Shown here piece by piece: positions 1-11,502 of a stretch of 64,000 nucleotides of DNA (positions are counted from its first letter, which is position 1; every line of letters starts with the position of its first letter). Location of the stretch: contig CM040121.1 of NCBI GenBank assembly GCA_022559845.1, positions 345,996,243 to 346,060,242 of the forward strand, written 5' to 3'. Position numbers and translations under genes: made by a program. The notes beneath the pieces are model-generated. The model ran no database searches. It had not been told where the DNA came from and saw only the letters and a list, made by a program, of their open reading frames with translations. This DNA comes from Amorphophallus konjac. Lineage: Eukaryota; Streptophyta; Magnoliopsida; Alismatales; Araceae.

Positions 1-2475
1 AAAGTTAGGAGGATTAGAAGTTGTTATTTCTACACAGACTACGCAGGAATGAACGCGTTTGGCAAGTGAAGATCAAGAGGTTAGGGACCCAAATCGAGGT
101 ATTTTTTTTGTTCATCCTTTAGAATAGGTTGCTCCCCTTTATATCTTCTCATCACCCTCCAAATTTCATGAATTTAGGACAAGAGGATAAAGAGTTAGAG
201 CATCTGGAAGTTGAAGGTTCTACGCAGGATGCACAGGAACTTGGATCTCCTTCTAGCGATAAATTCCAAGTCTAGGGAACAACCCTAAGGTAGGTTATCT
301 CATGGATGGCTAAAATAACGTGTTAGGAATAAAAGCCCTCTGGTTTCATATGATTTCATGCTTTCTATACGTCGTATTTCATGCTTTTCTTTCACTGTAC
401 AATTAAGTTATTTTTGCATGCATATCCCTGCACTCTAATAGAAAACATAATGATTTTGGTCTAATCCATACAAACCCATGCATCTTCATGATTTGACTTT
501 GTTATAGCATGCTTATCTTATTGTTAACATATTTTCCATGCATTTATTGCCCGAGAATAGGCCTTGCATGCATGATTTTCACCCTTATGTCTAAGCGGCA
601 GAAGGCGGTTTCACAGAAACCGTGGCTCCCAAGAAGCGGTTCCAGAATAACCACGTATTACTTTCTGTCTATAGTTCACTCTAAACAGTAACCATATCAC
701 ACCCTTTTTACTCTCAGTTAAATTATATATTGATTATGTTTTATCCACATGTTTTCCCTAATATGTCTACTATTATATCATGCATCAATCATGCTAGATT
801 TCATGACCAACTTGTTTTAGAAACTTATTATAATCTTATGCTAATTTCATGCCAAAACCATATTGTTTTGTATTAAAGTTAATTTCATATGGTTTATGGG
901 ACTTGTTTTTATTGAAGTTTAATCACTGTTTTACACGATTCACACCTTTATCTCTAGTCTTTCTTAAGTACATAGCACGTATCCCGATACGATGCTATTA
1001 GTTACACTTGCACATAATAGGAACACTCACTTGGACTTGTGATCATGTCCGTTGGATATTCATTCCACCGTACTAGGCGATGTTGTTTCAAGTCCTCCAT
1101 AAGTATCCGTGAGCTTGGGATTCCCACTAGGACACCGAGTCGGTTGTACCCTGAAAACCCAATAGATTAGAAAGCACTTGAGTTTTTTGACATTTTTTGT
1201 GAACTGGCCTAGACGCGGCTTTACTGGGACTGCTACTTCATGGCAGCGGTTCTGGCACTATCGCGTTCTAGGTCCAGCATTCACTGCGTTGACTCTTTCC
1301 CTCTCTGGCATCGACTCCGTCAAATAGCAGTTCCTTCTTGACCGTAGTTTGATAATAGAAGTTCTTCCTTAACCACGTTCCTCTATCTTGTGCCTTAACC
1401 CGAGGTTTGACCCAAGGGTTGGTTATACTCTGTTCCTAGATGGTCCTTTGATTATATGGAACCCAACATCTTGTTTCATAAGTCATTAATAAATTATGGA
1501 ACTATGAAATCGTACTGTTATGCTGCCGGATTCCTACCGTAGCATGACATTGTCATTAATTCATTCTTGAAGTCACATATTTTTAATTGGTACATTCTTG
1601 CCTTGATATTCTTATCATAAAACTATTGTTTGAACTTTGTATTATTGGCCTACTTTATTATTTCTCATGGAAGTAGCTTGATTTATAACTTGAAGATGCA
1701 AGAGCGGGCACGGACAATGTCCAAGGGCTCGATAGTAGCCCCCTCGGCAGATAGCCGGAAACATGCTATAAACGATGGGGTATGATGAACACTGGCGTCG
1801 CATTATGCCGGGAGTACTTTTTTTGTGAACAGGTGAAAATCACGAGGCTCTCATGAAATTATTACATTCTTGTTACATGACTTTCTAGTGCATAGCCTTT
1901 ATGGTTATGAGAACTACATTCTCATTACATGCAAATATATTCTTGTTACATGAAAGGCCACATTATATTCTTGCTAGATCACTGTCTCATTCTACATAGA
2001 TTCTTTTATCTCTATGGTTATCTCTTGGTTAATGTGTTGTTACTTTAGTTTTATGCGTTTGATTTATCGCGTTGTCATTTACCTTACATCCTAGAGTAGC
2101 TAAAATGTTAATTACTTAAATATTGCTTTCATGTTGATACAAAGGTACCTACTGGGCAACTGTGCTCATTCCCTACTTTTTCAATCCTTTCTGAAAACGA
2201 TAGCGAGTCAGATTCAGACTATTCAAGTCGCAAGTCTGAGAGTGAATGAAGAATGGAGTGAAGCCTAGTCGTGTCTTAGTTATAGTCATGATGTAATTTT
2301 CTCCTTTTAATTGAGTCTAGTGAAAGAAGTCAAATGTCAATGTACTATGATTAGTATTATTCAATAATGTGAAGATTTGAGTACATGAACTTGTGCATTC
2401 CTCTTTTATGTGCGAATGATTAGCGCTCTGATTATATTGCTCGCTTGAGACTTATCTTGCCGGCTGCTCACGTTC
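1..2475 (+). repeat. Truncated chromovirus-type LTR (element F)
   Basis: Its order of motifs matches the LTR of element B (3917-7255). It has exon-like peptide segments at 1-98 and 178-289, a splice-donor-like GTAGGTTATCTCATG at 290, the conserved leader block at about 1018-1165, a second conserved block at 1690-1820, a Ser/acidic peptide ending in TGA at 2247-2249, and a GCTCTGATT...TTGCCGGCTG tail at about 2430-2465. The U3 and TATA side lies left of the window, and the last ~25 bases before the usual GTGACA end are missing. Divergence from A and B is high, so this is an old, distinct family. No protein-coding pol is present in it. Its end at about 2475 is where similarity stops and is approximate. 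Confidence 0.75.
1018..1165 (+). other. Conserved leader block in F LTR
   Basis: This stretch contains TTGGATATTC, GAGCTTGGGATTCCCACTAG and GGTTGTACCC. All three are kept in the LTRs of B (5731-5880), A (minus strand, 17137-17335 and 37608-37795) and, more loosely, C (41185-41318 and 48845-48972). Surrounding sequence in these families is hardly alignable by eye. It has no ORF common to all copies, so a structured RNA, a cis-regulatory element or a packaging-type signal are possible. Its function is unknown. Confidence 0.6.
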
Positions 2476-2484
2476 CGCTGACAC

Positions 2485-2875
2485 TCATGGAGCGACCCTT
2501 TTTTCTGATCCATCTGGAGAACAAGCTAATCTTATGGCCCACTTATCTTGCCTTGTTCGGCAAATGGACCCGGTTCATGCCCAAAAACTTATTGCAAATC
2601 ATCTTAATGGGCATCCTTCCTGTTGGTCCATATGCTAATGTTCATTCCAGGCCCATGTATCCTTCCACTCCCGTAATGGGCCCGTCTTCTTTTCAGCCCA
2701 GATCCTCTTATTCGGCCCATTATCCTATCCCTAGTCCCAATTCACAACCATTTTTTCAAGCCGGCCCACATTATTCTTGATCTCTCCCTACCTAGGAGAT
2801 GATTGCTCAATCCCAGCGCCAGCTTGATGAACTTCAACATCGAATTGATTCCAAACCCTCCTTGAGTGTCCTGTT
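2485..2875 (+). pseudogene. Broken coding remnant, unidentified
   Basis: Codon-like sequence is visible in more than one frame. One frame reads DPSGEQANLMAHLSCLVRQM followed by a second helix-like run. After a frameshift near 2615 comes a Pro/Ser/Gln-rich stretch (PVGPYANVHSRPMYPS and onward), ending at a TGA near 2778. A short polar helix MIAQSQRQLDELQHRIDSK follows at about 2800-2856. Such composition is typical of Gag-like or linker regions of retroelements, but I recognise no family. It sits between LTR F and the end of element D, so it belongs to the oldest layer. It could also be a host gene fragment. Confidence 0.35.
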
Positions 2876-3200
2876 TGTTAGGTCCCTTGATAGGGTGCAA
2901 CCGGATCTAGAGGGGGGTGAATAGATCCCTTAAAAATATGCCCTCTTAAAAGCTTAATTGACCAGACAAGCTTCTTGAATGAGCACACAACGGGTATAAC
3001 AATATAACATATGATGCAGACAAGGAGTCATTAAAAATAATGGACCTGAAGTTGCAAGGTCTTAGAAGACACATACAGCGGAATGATCACAATCACCTAA
3101 GATTTACATGCAGAGATTCCAAATAACAGAGAACTTTCTTAGGTGTGACAGTGAGCCTTTGTTCAAACAGCGAGAATGCTCGTAAATGGTGAAGGCTCAC
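2876..3200 (-). repeat. Element D 3' LTR, U5 end
   Basis: Bases 2876-3110 match 57468-57698 closely, which identifies them as the two copies of one LTR terminus in the same orientation. The remainder (to 3200) continues into the R/U5 part that resumes at 50229 after element A. CTCAC at 3196-3200 is the left copy of A's target-site duplication. Confidence 0.75.
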
Positions 3201-3559
3201 AGTCACGCCCCGAGACATATGTACAACGGAAGTAATATCGAGGAACGTGAGCAGCCGACAATACGCCTCAAGCTAGCAATATAATCGAGCGCAATAAACA
3301 TCCACATAAAGATGGAGTACACAATATTTGACCAAAATTCTAACTTTTATTGATAATAATGATCCATAATTACATAAAGTTGACTCATGGTCTACTAGAC
3401 TCAAGAAAAATAAAAATTACATAGTGAGACTCAATAAAGTAAAAATTACATCATGACTCTAGACTACATAAATACACTTGACATTCTAAGTCTTCTCTCG
3501 ACCAAGAGTCATCACTCGGACCCGTTGCTAGAATACTCTGAATCCAACTCACTTGAACT
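3201..3559 (-). repeat. Element A 3' LTR, U5 end
   Basis: It matches 36254-36612 base for base with scattered changes. On the minus strand it ends GGGGCGTGACT; the final base differs from the other LTR (TGACA). It carries the Ser/acidic peptide tail described for exon 4. It is broken at 3559 by the hAT-type element. Confidence 0.85.
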
Positions 3560-3916
3560 CATTGTTTAAAAAGGCGGTGCCTCAAGGCACTAAGGCTTAA
3601 GCCTCAAGGTGAGGCACTAGAAAAATGCCTTGAGGCATACGCCTCATGTCTTTTACTTGAGGCTTACGTCTTTTTTGATTGAGGTGGTACGCCTCACCGC
3701 CTTCACCGCCTCAAGGTATTTAATTGAGACGTGTGCATCACTTGAGAAGATGATGCAATAAGGTGTTGTAAGGTACTCTCAAGATTTACGTTTCTTTTAT
3801 TGTCCTTAAAATATAATTCAATACTTTTTTCCTTGGTTGGTACTTTTTTTTAACAGGGAGAGAATAATCAAGCTCGAACTCGGGCCCTCGCCCATAGGGG
3901 GAAGGGTGACAAACCA

Positions 3917-6900
3917 TGTAGTACCCCAGAATTTATATATATAGTTTTTGAATTATAAAATAGTTTTCTGGAAATTATAAAGGCCAAAATAAATTAATGA
4001 AGGATTATTGGATTAATAAGTCACTATAAGGCTCAATTAGGCTAATTAGTTAAACCTAGCATATCTAATTATTATCCCAAAGGTTAATGGACTAAGCCCA
4101 TTAAGTTTGGCCCATATTCTAGAAGGGTAATTGGCTTATTCATGTATTTTAAGGATAAATACTAATTATATAAGATAATTATACGGATAAATGAATAAAA
4201 GAGTTTTATCAAATTGAAACTCTATATACGTTACATGTAACGGTCTATCGGGCGACCGCCACAGCCCTGTAACGCACCTAGACACGACCGTTACATGCTG
4301 CATATTCTGTAAGGTGAGGAAATTGTAAAAAGATTGAAACTTTGAAATCCTATCGATAAGAGAATGACTTAGGGAAGCTTATAACATTACTAAGGACTCT
4401 TAGGGATTAGGTTCTGGCAGATTAAGGACTCTAGAGTCGATCTAATCTCCAAACCCTAGCCAAAACCCTATAAATAGGACCTAGTTCTGAACTGAGCGAC
4501 CCTTACTTTTGGCTCGTGAAGAATCAAGGTAAGGAGTCATAAATTCAGGTATGTTCTTAAGAAGCTTTTGTTTAGTATACTTTAGACTAATTGTTCTCCA
4601 AATTTCGTGCTAGGAGATCAAGCAACCAAGGAGATAGAAGCTTCCAAAGTTGCTGATTCAACCTTAGCAACCCAGGAATCTGAACGCAAGTCCCCTGAAG
4701 ATCAGGATATTAGGACGTCTAAACGAGTTAATTAAAACTCAATCCTTTAGAACTTTTTATTCCCAATAGTTTCATCTTCTTACCCTCAAAATTTCACATC
4801 CTTAGGTCAAGAGGCTGAGGAAATAGAGTAGATTGAAGTTGCTGAGTTATCACAAGAAGTACAAGGGACTAAGGGTAGCACCTAGCATCAAATTTGAAGT
4901 TTTAAGGTTCTAGAAGAGGTAGGTTATCTCATGATTGGCAAAAAAATAACTTGTTAGGAATAAAAGCTCTCTGATTGTGCTTGATTTCATGCATTATAGG
5001 CTAAGAATTTCATGATTTCATAGTTTTATACATTCATGCATCTCTTAGCCCTAAATGGAAATAAAAAGGTATTATCTTATCTATTCACTAAACCCTTGCA
5101 TATAGTTGACCTATACTTCGTTATCATGACTAGGACAGTGGTGATATGTTGATTTCCAAGCATGTTATGTTTCATAAACCTTCACTTTAGTTTACTGCCA
5201 GTAGGTTCTCTGACGCACTGACGTGAGACCGTCACATGCATGTAACGGCCTTACGATAGACCGTCACAACCTGTTATGCTTTTATTTGTTCTATTGTCTC
5301 TGACGCACCCTAGCAGGAGCGTTACACCACTGTAACGACCCCTCGATAAATCGTCACACACTATAACGTGCCTATCCTAGACCGTCAGACACCTGTGTTC
5401 TGTCAGCCCAAGACAGAATAATAACCAGTTAAGTTTACTTATAAATAAGCTTAGATAGCTAAGTTTGGACCTATTATCATGACTTTAAGTCTAGTTACTG
5501 ATTCATAATCAAATTACATGATTAATGTGTCTTAGGTTATTTTAAGTTATGCTAATTTCATTGGCTAAAAATCTATAGTTTTGTATTCTAAATCATGATT
5601 TTCCAAGATTGTATTGACGGAGTTTTATCTTGCTTTCATAATGTTACACATTCTTTCCTATCTAAAGAGTCATTTCTTTAAGTATATGGCACATATTCTG
5701 GTATGCTGTCCATTAGTTCACTTTGTACTATAGGAACACTATTCTTGGACATGAGGACCTCTCTATTGGATATTTATTCCAATGGACTAGGAAATCTTGT
5801 TTCATGGCCTCCGTAATTCTCCGCGAGCTTGGGATTCCCACAAGGACGCTGAGTTGGTTGTACCATTAAAGCCCATTGATTAGATTACACTATCGATGAT
5901 TTTTGTTATCAGTAATGTAACGGCTCTATGTTGGACCGTCAGGCACAAGTAACGGCCCAATATACGACCGTCACATTCCACTGAGTCCGATTTCTTGGTT
6001 CTGGATTCAAACTAATGTAACGGCTCAATACTGGAGCGTCACATCATATAACGGCCCAATACACGACCGTCACACTACTTGAGTATTGTAACCCAAGGAT
6101 TGACCAAGGGTTGATATTCCAAGGTTCGTGATAGACTCTTGATGATCTAGAACTTATCATATTGATCAAGAAACCTAATATAATGAATGGAAGATAAAGA
6201 ACGTATCGTTATGCTGCCGATTTTTTTTCATAAGCATAACCTTGCTTAAGTCATTCTTGATTTCTCATGATTCTTATTGAAGTATTCATTCATTGAATTA
6301 TTGTTATCATGAGCTTATTGAACTTATTACATTCTTAGCCATATTTTATTGTTAACATGCGTAGGAGTAACTTGATTTATACTTGAAGATGCGATCGAGC
6401 ACTGATTGTGTTCAAGGGCTCTATGCTAGTCCCCTCGGCTGATTGTCGGAAACATACTATTTTATAAACCATGGGGTATGATGCTACTAGCGTCGCATTG
6501 CGTTGGGAGTACTTTCTCTATAAATAAGTGAAAATCTATGGCACGACATGACATTCTTGTACATGACTTTCTTGCTTGATATTCTACAGAAAATTCACGA
6601 AGTACTTGCTCATAAGCAAAAGATACTGGAGTGATGATTATGTGGCTTGCTAGTACATTCTCGATACATTCTTATTCATGAAAGGCCAATATCTTGTTCT
6701 TATAACATTCTTGCTAGTTCGTACTTGCTCTCATTCTAACTTTCTTGATCATCTTGTTACTTTAGTTTAATCGCATGATTGATCGCATTCACATGATTTT
6801 TATCTTATTCTTTAGATCCAAATTGTTAATTACTTTAATAATGCCTTCATGTTGATGCAAAGATACCTACTGGGTAAGTGTGCTCATTACCTATTTCTAA

Positions 6901-7255
6901 TCTTTTCAGGAGATGGAAGTGATTAGAATTCGGATTCGGGTTATACAAGTAGCGGGTCCGAGAGCGAATGAAAGTATTGTCAAGATGAGAGTGAAGACTT
7001 AGGAAGTCTAAATTTTTTAGATTGAGTCTATGTAATTTTCATATTTCTTGAGTCTAGTGCATAATGGAAATTGAATTAGTGGTTGTACTTGATTATTTTG
7101 AAATAAAGTTGGAGTTTGAGTAGAATTGTGCAATTGCATTTATGTGTGTGATTGTCTTGCGCTCTGATCGTTCTTGCTCGCAAGAGGCTTACCATGCCGG
7201 CTGTTTGCGCTCCCCGAGTTAGTCTTCCACTGTAATAAAGGCTCAGGGCGTGACA
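3917..7255 (+). repeat. Element B LTR1 (5' LTR, 3339 bp)
   Basis: It begins TGTAGTACCCC and ends GGGCGTGACA. U3 is short (TATA at 4468); the remaining ~2.7 kb would be transcribed. It contains about 11 interrupted palindromes of the form GTAACGGYY...GACCGTCACA (about 4239-4295, 5212-5390, 5916-6075), exon-like segments (4614-4727, 4806-4918, 6910-6971), and the conserved leader block (5731-5880). Exon-like segment 3 has an in-frame TAG near 4839 and segment 4 has one near 6924; LTR2 lacks both. Confidence 0.92.
4468..4476 (+). promoter_or_regulatory. TATA box of B LTR1
   Basis: CTATAAATA sits in a context (CCAAAACCCTATAAATAGG) kept in LTR2 at 11052-11060, in C at 39913-39921 and, as CTATAAATA on the minus strand, in A's 5' LTR. 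Transcription would start roughly 30 bases downstream. Two palindromes (4239-4295) lie about 175-230 bases upstream. Confidence 0.7.
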
Positions 7256-7262
7256 GTTAAGT

Positions 7263-7274
7263 TGGTATCAGAGC
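7263..7274 (+). other. Primer binding site, tRNA-iMet type (B)
   Basis: TGGTATCAGAGC lies 7 bases after the LTR1 end, complementary to the 3' end of plant initiator Met-tRNA. An identical site follows LTR2 at 13845-13856. Confidence 0.9.
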
Positions 7275-7395
7275 TTAAGTCTCAGGACTTAGGAAGAAGA
7301 GTCATGTCATAGGAAAAGTCTAAGGTTTAAGGACCCCTACCTATAAACTAAGGAAAAAATTTCCACACCCATGTGAGAATTAGGTAGAGCCCGGT

Positions 7396-10300
7396 ATTCC
7401 AAAATTCTTTTTTCTTGGCATAAAGTACAAGAAGCATCCTACTATCATATCTTCTCTTCACGCTTGCAAACTTATCTCGCAAGGATGTGAAGCTTTTCTT
7501 GCTTCCGTAATTATCACTGAATCCAAAGAAATTGACATAGCAGACATCCCTATTGTAAATGAGTTCCCAGACGTGTTTTCATCAAAACTACCCAGTTTAC
7601 CGCCCGAGAGGGAAGTGAACTTCACCATTGAACTCATGCCAGGAGCAGCACCTATTTCTATAGGCCCTTACAGGATGTCCCCCCCGGAGCTTAAGGAATT
7701 GAAAAGGCAGTTGCAGGAACTACTAGACAAGGGCTTCATCAGACCGAGCAAATCCCCTTGGGGTGCGCCGGTTCTATTTGTCAAGAAGAAGGATGGTTCT
7801 CTCAGACTATGCATCGATTACCGGCGACTGAATCAACTCACAATTAAAAATAAGTATCTGTTGCCGCATATTGATGAGCTCTTCGATCAGCTTTCAGGAG
7901 CAGAATATTTCTCTAAGATTGACCTCAGATCAGGTTATCATCAGCCTAGAATTAAAGAAGAGGACATTTATAAATCGGCTTTTCGAAGTCGTTATGGCCA
8001 CTATGAATTCGTAATGATGCCGTTTGGGTTAACGAATGCCCCAGCAGCATTCATGCAACTTATGAACAACATATTCCAGCCATATCTGGACCAGTTCATT
8101 GTCGTCTTCATTAATGACATCTTAATATATTCCAAGACGAAAGAGGAACATGAACAACATTTGAAAATCGCTTTACAAACACTTAGAGAGTACAAGCTTT
8201 ATGCCAAACTCAATAAGTGTGAATTCTGGCTCGAGGAAGTCTCATTCCTAGGCCACATCATTTTAAAAGAAGGTATTGCTGTGGATCCTTCTAAGGTAGA
8301 AGCTGTCAAGAATTGGAGTCGGTCAACGATTGTATCTGAAGTAAGAAGCTTTCTGAGTCTAGCTGGTTATTATAGGAGATTCATCAAAGACTTCTCAAAA
8401 ATTTCAGTTCCTTTAACTAGACTCACAAGAAAAGAAAATACTTTTGTCTGGTCAGAGGAATGTGAGAAGAGTTTCCAAACTCTTAAGAATCATCTTACGA
8501 CAACCCCTATTTTATCACTACCAATGGAGGGTGGTGGATTCGAAGTGTATACGGATGCGTTTGGCATTGGCTTAGGATGCGTTCTCATGCAGAATGGAAA
8601 AGTAATATGTTATTCTTCAAGACAATTGAAACGTCACGAGGAAAACTATCCTGTACATGATCTAGAATTAGCAGCGGTTATTTTTGCCTTGAAAATTTGG
8701 TGTCATTATCTTTATGGAGAAAAGTTCACGATCTACTCGGACCATAAAAGCTTGAAATATTTATTCTCTCAAAAGGAGCTTAACATGAGGCAGAGGAAGT
8801 GGTTAGAATATCTCAAAGACTTTGATTTTGTTATTCAATATCATCTTGGCAAGGCTAATGCTGTAGCAGATGCACTCAGCAGAAAACCAATGGGTATGCT
8901 ATCAAGTCTTATGATAAGTGTAATTAACCTTGTTCCTCAATTTGCTAAGTTGAACTTAGATATTGACATAAAAGAAGAAGATTGTTTCATAGCTAATATC
9001 CGAGCTCAACCAACATTGATAGAAGATCTGGTCAAGCTGCAAAATGATGATCATATATTATTGGAAATTAAAGCCAATATGGAACAAAGACCGGATTTTT
9101 CTATTTCCAATGACGGAAGATTGTTATTTAAGGGACGAATATGTGTACCAGATCATGAGGCTACGAAGAAACTAATCCTAGATGAAGCGCATAATTCCAA
9201 ATATATAATTCATCCAGGAGGAACCAAGATGTATCAAGATCTCAAAAGAAATTTCTGGTGGCCCAATATGAAGAGAGAAATAGCTGATTTCGTATCTCGC
9301 TGTCTCACCTGCCAACAAGTAAAGGCAGTGCATTTTAGACTCGCAGGTAAATTACACCCCTTCAGTATTCCCGAATGGAAATGGGAGAGTATAGAGATGG
9401 ACTTTATTATGGGTTTACCCAAGACCAGAGGTGAACACGATGGAATATGGGTAATCATAAACCGATTGACTAAATCTGCACACTTCATACCAATAAAGAG
9501 TCGATGGTCTGTGGATATCCTGGCAACATTGTACATAAAGGAGATTGTCAAACTACATGGTGTCCCCGTCACTATTATATTCGATAGGGATCCTCGATTC
9601 ACATCACAATTCTGGAAGGGTCTACAACATTCACTAGGGACTAGATTGAATTTCAGCACAGCTTTTCATCCACAAACAGATGGTCAAATGGGAAGAACGA
9701 ATCAGGTAGTAGAAGATATGCTCAGGGCTTGTGCTATCGACTTTGGAGGTAGTTGGCATGATCACTTGCCTCTAGTAGAGTTTGCATATAACAATAGCTA
9801 TCAGGCTAGCATACGAATGACACCTTTTAAAGCTTTATATGGAAAAAGCTGTCGATCACCAATATGCTGGAATGAAATGGGGGAAAAGCAATTTCTAGGC
9901 CCCGACCTTATAAGGGATTCTACAGAAAAGATCAAGCTCATTCAAGAAAAAATGAAAATGGCACAAGATAGGCAAAAGTCTTATGCTGACAATCGAAGAC
10001 GTGACTTGGAGTTTTAGGTAGGAGATCATGTATATTTAAAGGTTTCTCCAGGTCGTGGTATTCGAAGATTTGGCATTAAAGGAAAGCTAACTCCAAGATT
10101 CATTGGCCCATTTGAAATTCTTGAACGGATTGGTGAAGTGGCTTACAAACTGGCTTTACCTCCACACTTAGTAGGAGTTCATGATGTATTTCACGTCTCT
10201 ATGCTGAAGAAGTATGTACATGATCCTGACCATGTTATCACTTATGACAATCTGGAGATTCATAAGGATATGACGTTCGAGCAAACGCCAATAAAGATTC

Positions 10301-10425
10301 TGGAACAAGAAGTGCGTCAACTACGAAATAAAGTTATTCCTATGGTCAATATTCAATGGAAGAAAACATGGCCATATGAAGCAACTTGGGAAACCGAAGC
10401 AGTCATGCGAAAAAGATTTCCATAA
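7396..10425 (+). pseudogene. B pol: protease end, RT, RNase H, integrase, chromo-like tail
   Basis: One reading frame runs from the last part of protease (LGIKYKKHP) through RT (about 7700-8400), RNase H ([12 protein letters not shown], about 8550), integrase with an intact His-His-Cys-Cys finger (about 9190-9320) and a chromo-like C-terminus (10138-10425). It is broken only by TAG at 10015-10017, where the related element C has a Gln codon. Catalysis is lost: the RT motif reads FINDILIY instead of FIDDILIY, and the integrase DDE glutamate is Gly (DGQMGRTNQ). The GTG at 7573 is not a true start, because the frame is open upstream and gag is deleted. Its product cannot replicate the element without helper proteins. 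Confidence 0.92.
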
Positions 10426-10487
10426 TTATTTAACTGTAAGTACACTCTTCAAAATCTATATATTGAATTTGGGGACCAAATTCTTCT

Positions 10488-10500
10488 AAGTGGGGGAGGG
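10488..10500 (+). other. Polypurine tract of element B
   Basis: AAGTGGGGGAGGG abuts the start of LTR2. The same tract precedes the 3' LTRs of C (47103-47115) and A (19025-19037, minus strand). Confidence 0.88.
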
Positions 10501-11197
10501 TGTAGTACCCCAGAATTTATATATATAAATTTTGAATTATAAAATAGTTTTCTGGAAATTATAAAGGCCTAAATAAATTAATGAAGGATTATTGGATTAA
10601 TAAGTCATTATAAGGCTCAATTAGGCTAATTAGTTAAACCTAGCCAATCTAATTATTATCCAAAAGGTTAATGGACTAAGCCCATTAAGTTTGGCCCATA
10701 TTCTAGAAGGGTAATTGGCTTATTCACGTATTTTAAGGATAAATACTAATTATATAAGATAATTATACGGATAAACGAATAAACGAGTTTTATCAAATTG
10801 AAACTCTATATACGTTACATGTAACGGTCTATCGGGCGACCGCCACAGCCCTGTAACGCACCTAGACACGACCGTTACATCCTACAGATTCCGTAAGGTG
10901 AGGAAATTGTAAAAAGATTGGAAATTTGAAATCTTATCTACAAGAGATCGACTTAGGGAAGCTTATAACGTTGCCAAGGACTCTTAGGGATTAGGTTCTG
11001 GCAGATTAAGGACTCTATAATCGATCTAATCTCTAAACCCTAGCCAAAACCCTATAAATAGGACCTAGTTCTGAACTGAGCGACCCTTACTTTTGGCTCG
11101 TGAAGAATCAAGGTAAGAAGTCATAAATTCAGATAAGTTCTTTAGAAGCTTTTGTTTAGTATACTTTAGACTAATGGTTCTCCAAATTTCGTGCTAG

Positions 11198-11311
11198 GAG
11201 ATCAAGCAACCAAGGAGATAGAAGCTTCCAAAGTTGCTGATTCAACCTTAGCAACCCAGGAATCTGAACGCAAGTCCCCTGAAGATCAGGATATTAGGAC
11301 GTCTAAACGAG
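11198..11311 (+). other. LTR exon-like segment 2 (B LTR2)
   Basis: It follows an acceptor-like ...CGTGCTAG and reads GDQATKEIEASKVAD..., then TQESERKSPEDQDIRTSKR. The related segment in F (1-98) reads ...TTQE then SEDQEVRDPNRG, and in A (minus strand, 38697-38810 and the left copy) ...AAQEL then SSEDQEIRSPKRG. The codons differ at synonymous positions. A and F have a donor GT right after CGAG; B has lost one G there. It may be a true exon of an LTR-encoded protein or a relic of one. Confidence 0.5.
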
Positions 11312-11389
11312 TTAATTAAAACTCAATCCTTTAGAACTTTTTGTTCCCAATAGTTTCATCTTCTTACCCTCAAAATTTCACATCCTTAG

Positions 11390-11502
11390 GTCAAGAGGCT
11401 GAGGAAATAGAGCCGATTGAAGTTGCTGAGTTATCACAAGAAGTACAAGGGACTAAGGGTAGCACCTAGCATCAAATTTGAAGCTTTAAGGTTCTAGAAG
11501 AG
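11390..11502 (+). other. LTR exon-like segment 3 (B LTR2)
   Basis: It follows CATCCTTAG and reads GQEAEEIEPIEVAELSQEVQ. F (178-289) reads QEDKELEHLEVEGSTQDAQE and A (minus strand, 38507-38618) has the same kind of segment. In A's left LTR and in F it ends KF(K/Q)V then stop. It resembles segment 2, so the two may be duplicated modules. A donor-like GTATGTTATCTCATG follows (GTAGGTTATC in F, LTR1 and A). Confidence 0.5.

Noticed and set aside
9234..9659. Minus-strand 141-residue ORF in element B
   Set aside because: It is the reverse shadow of the integrase coding frame. The same type of shadow occurs in C at 45907-46185.
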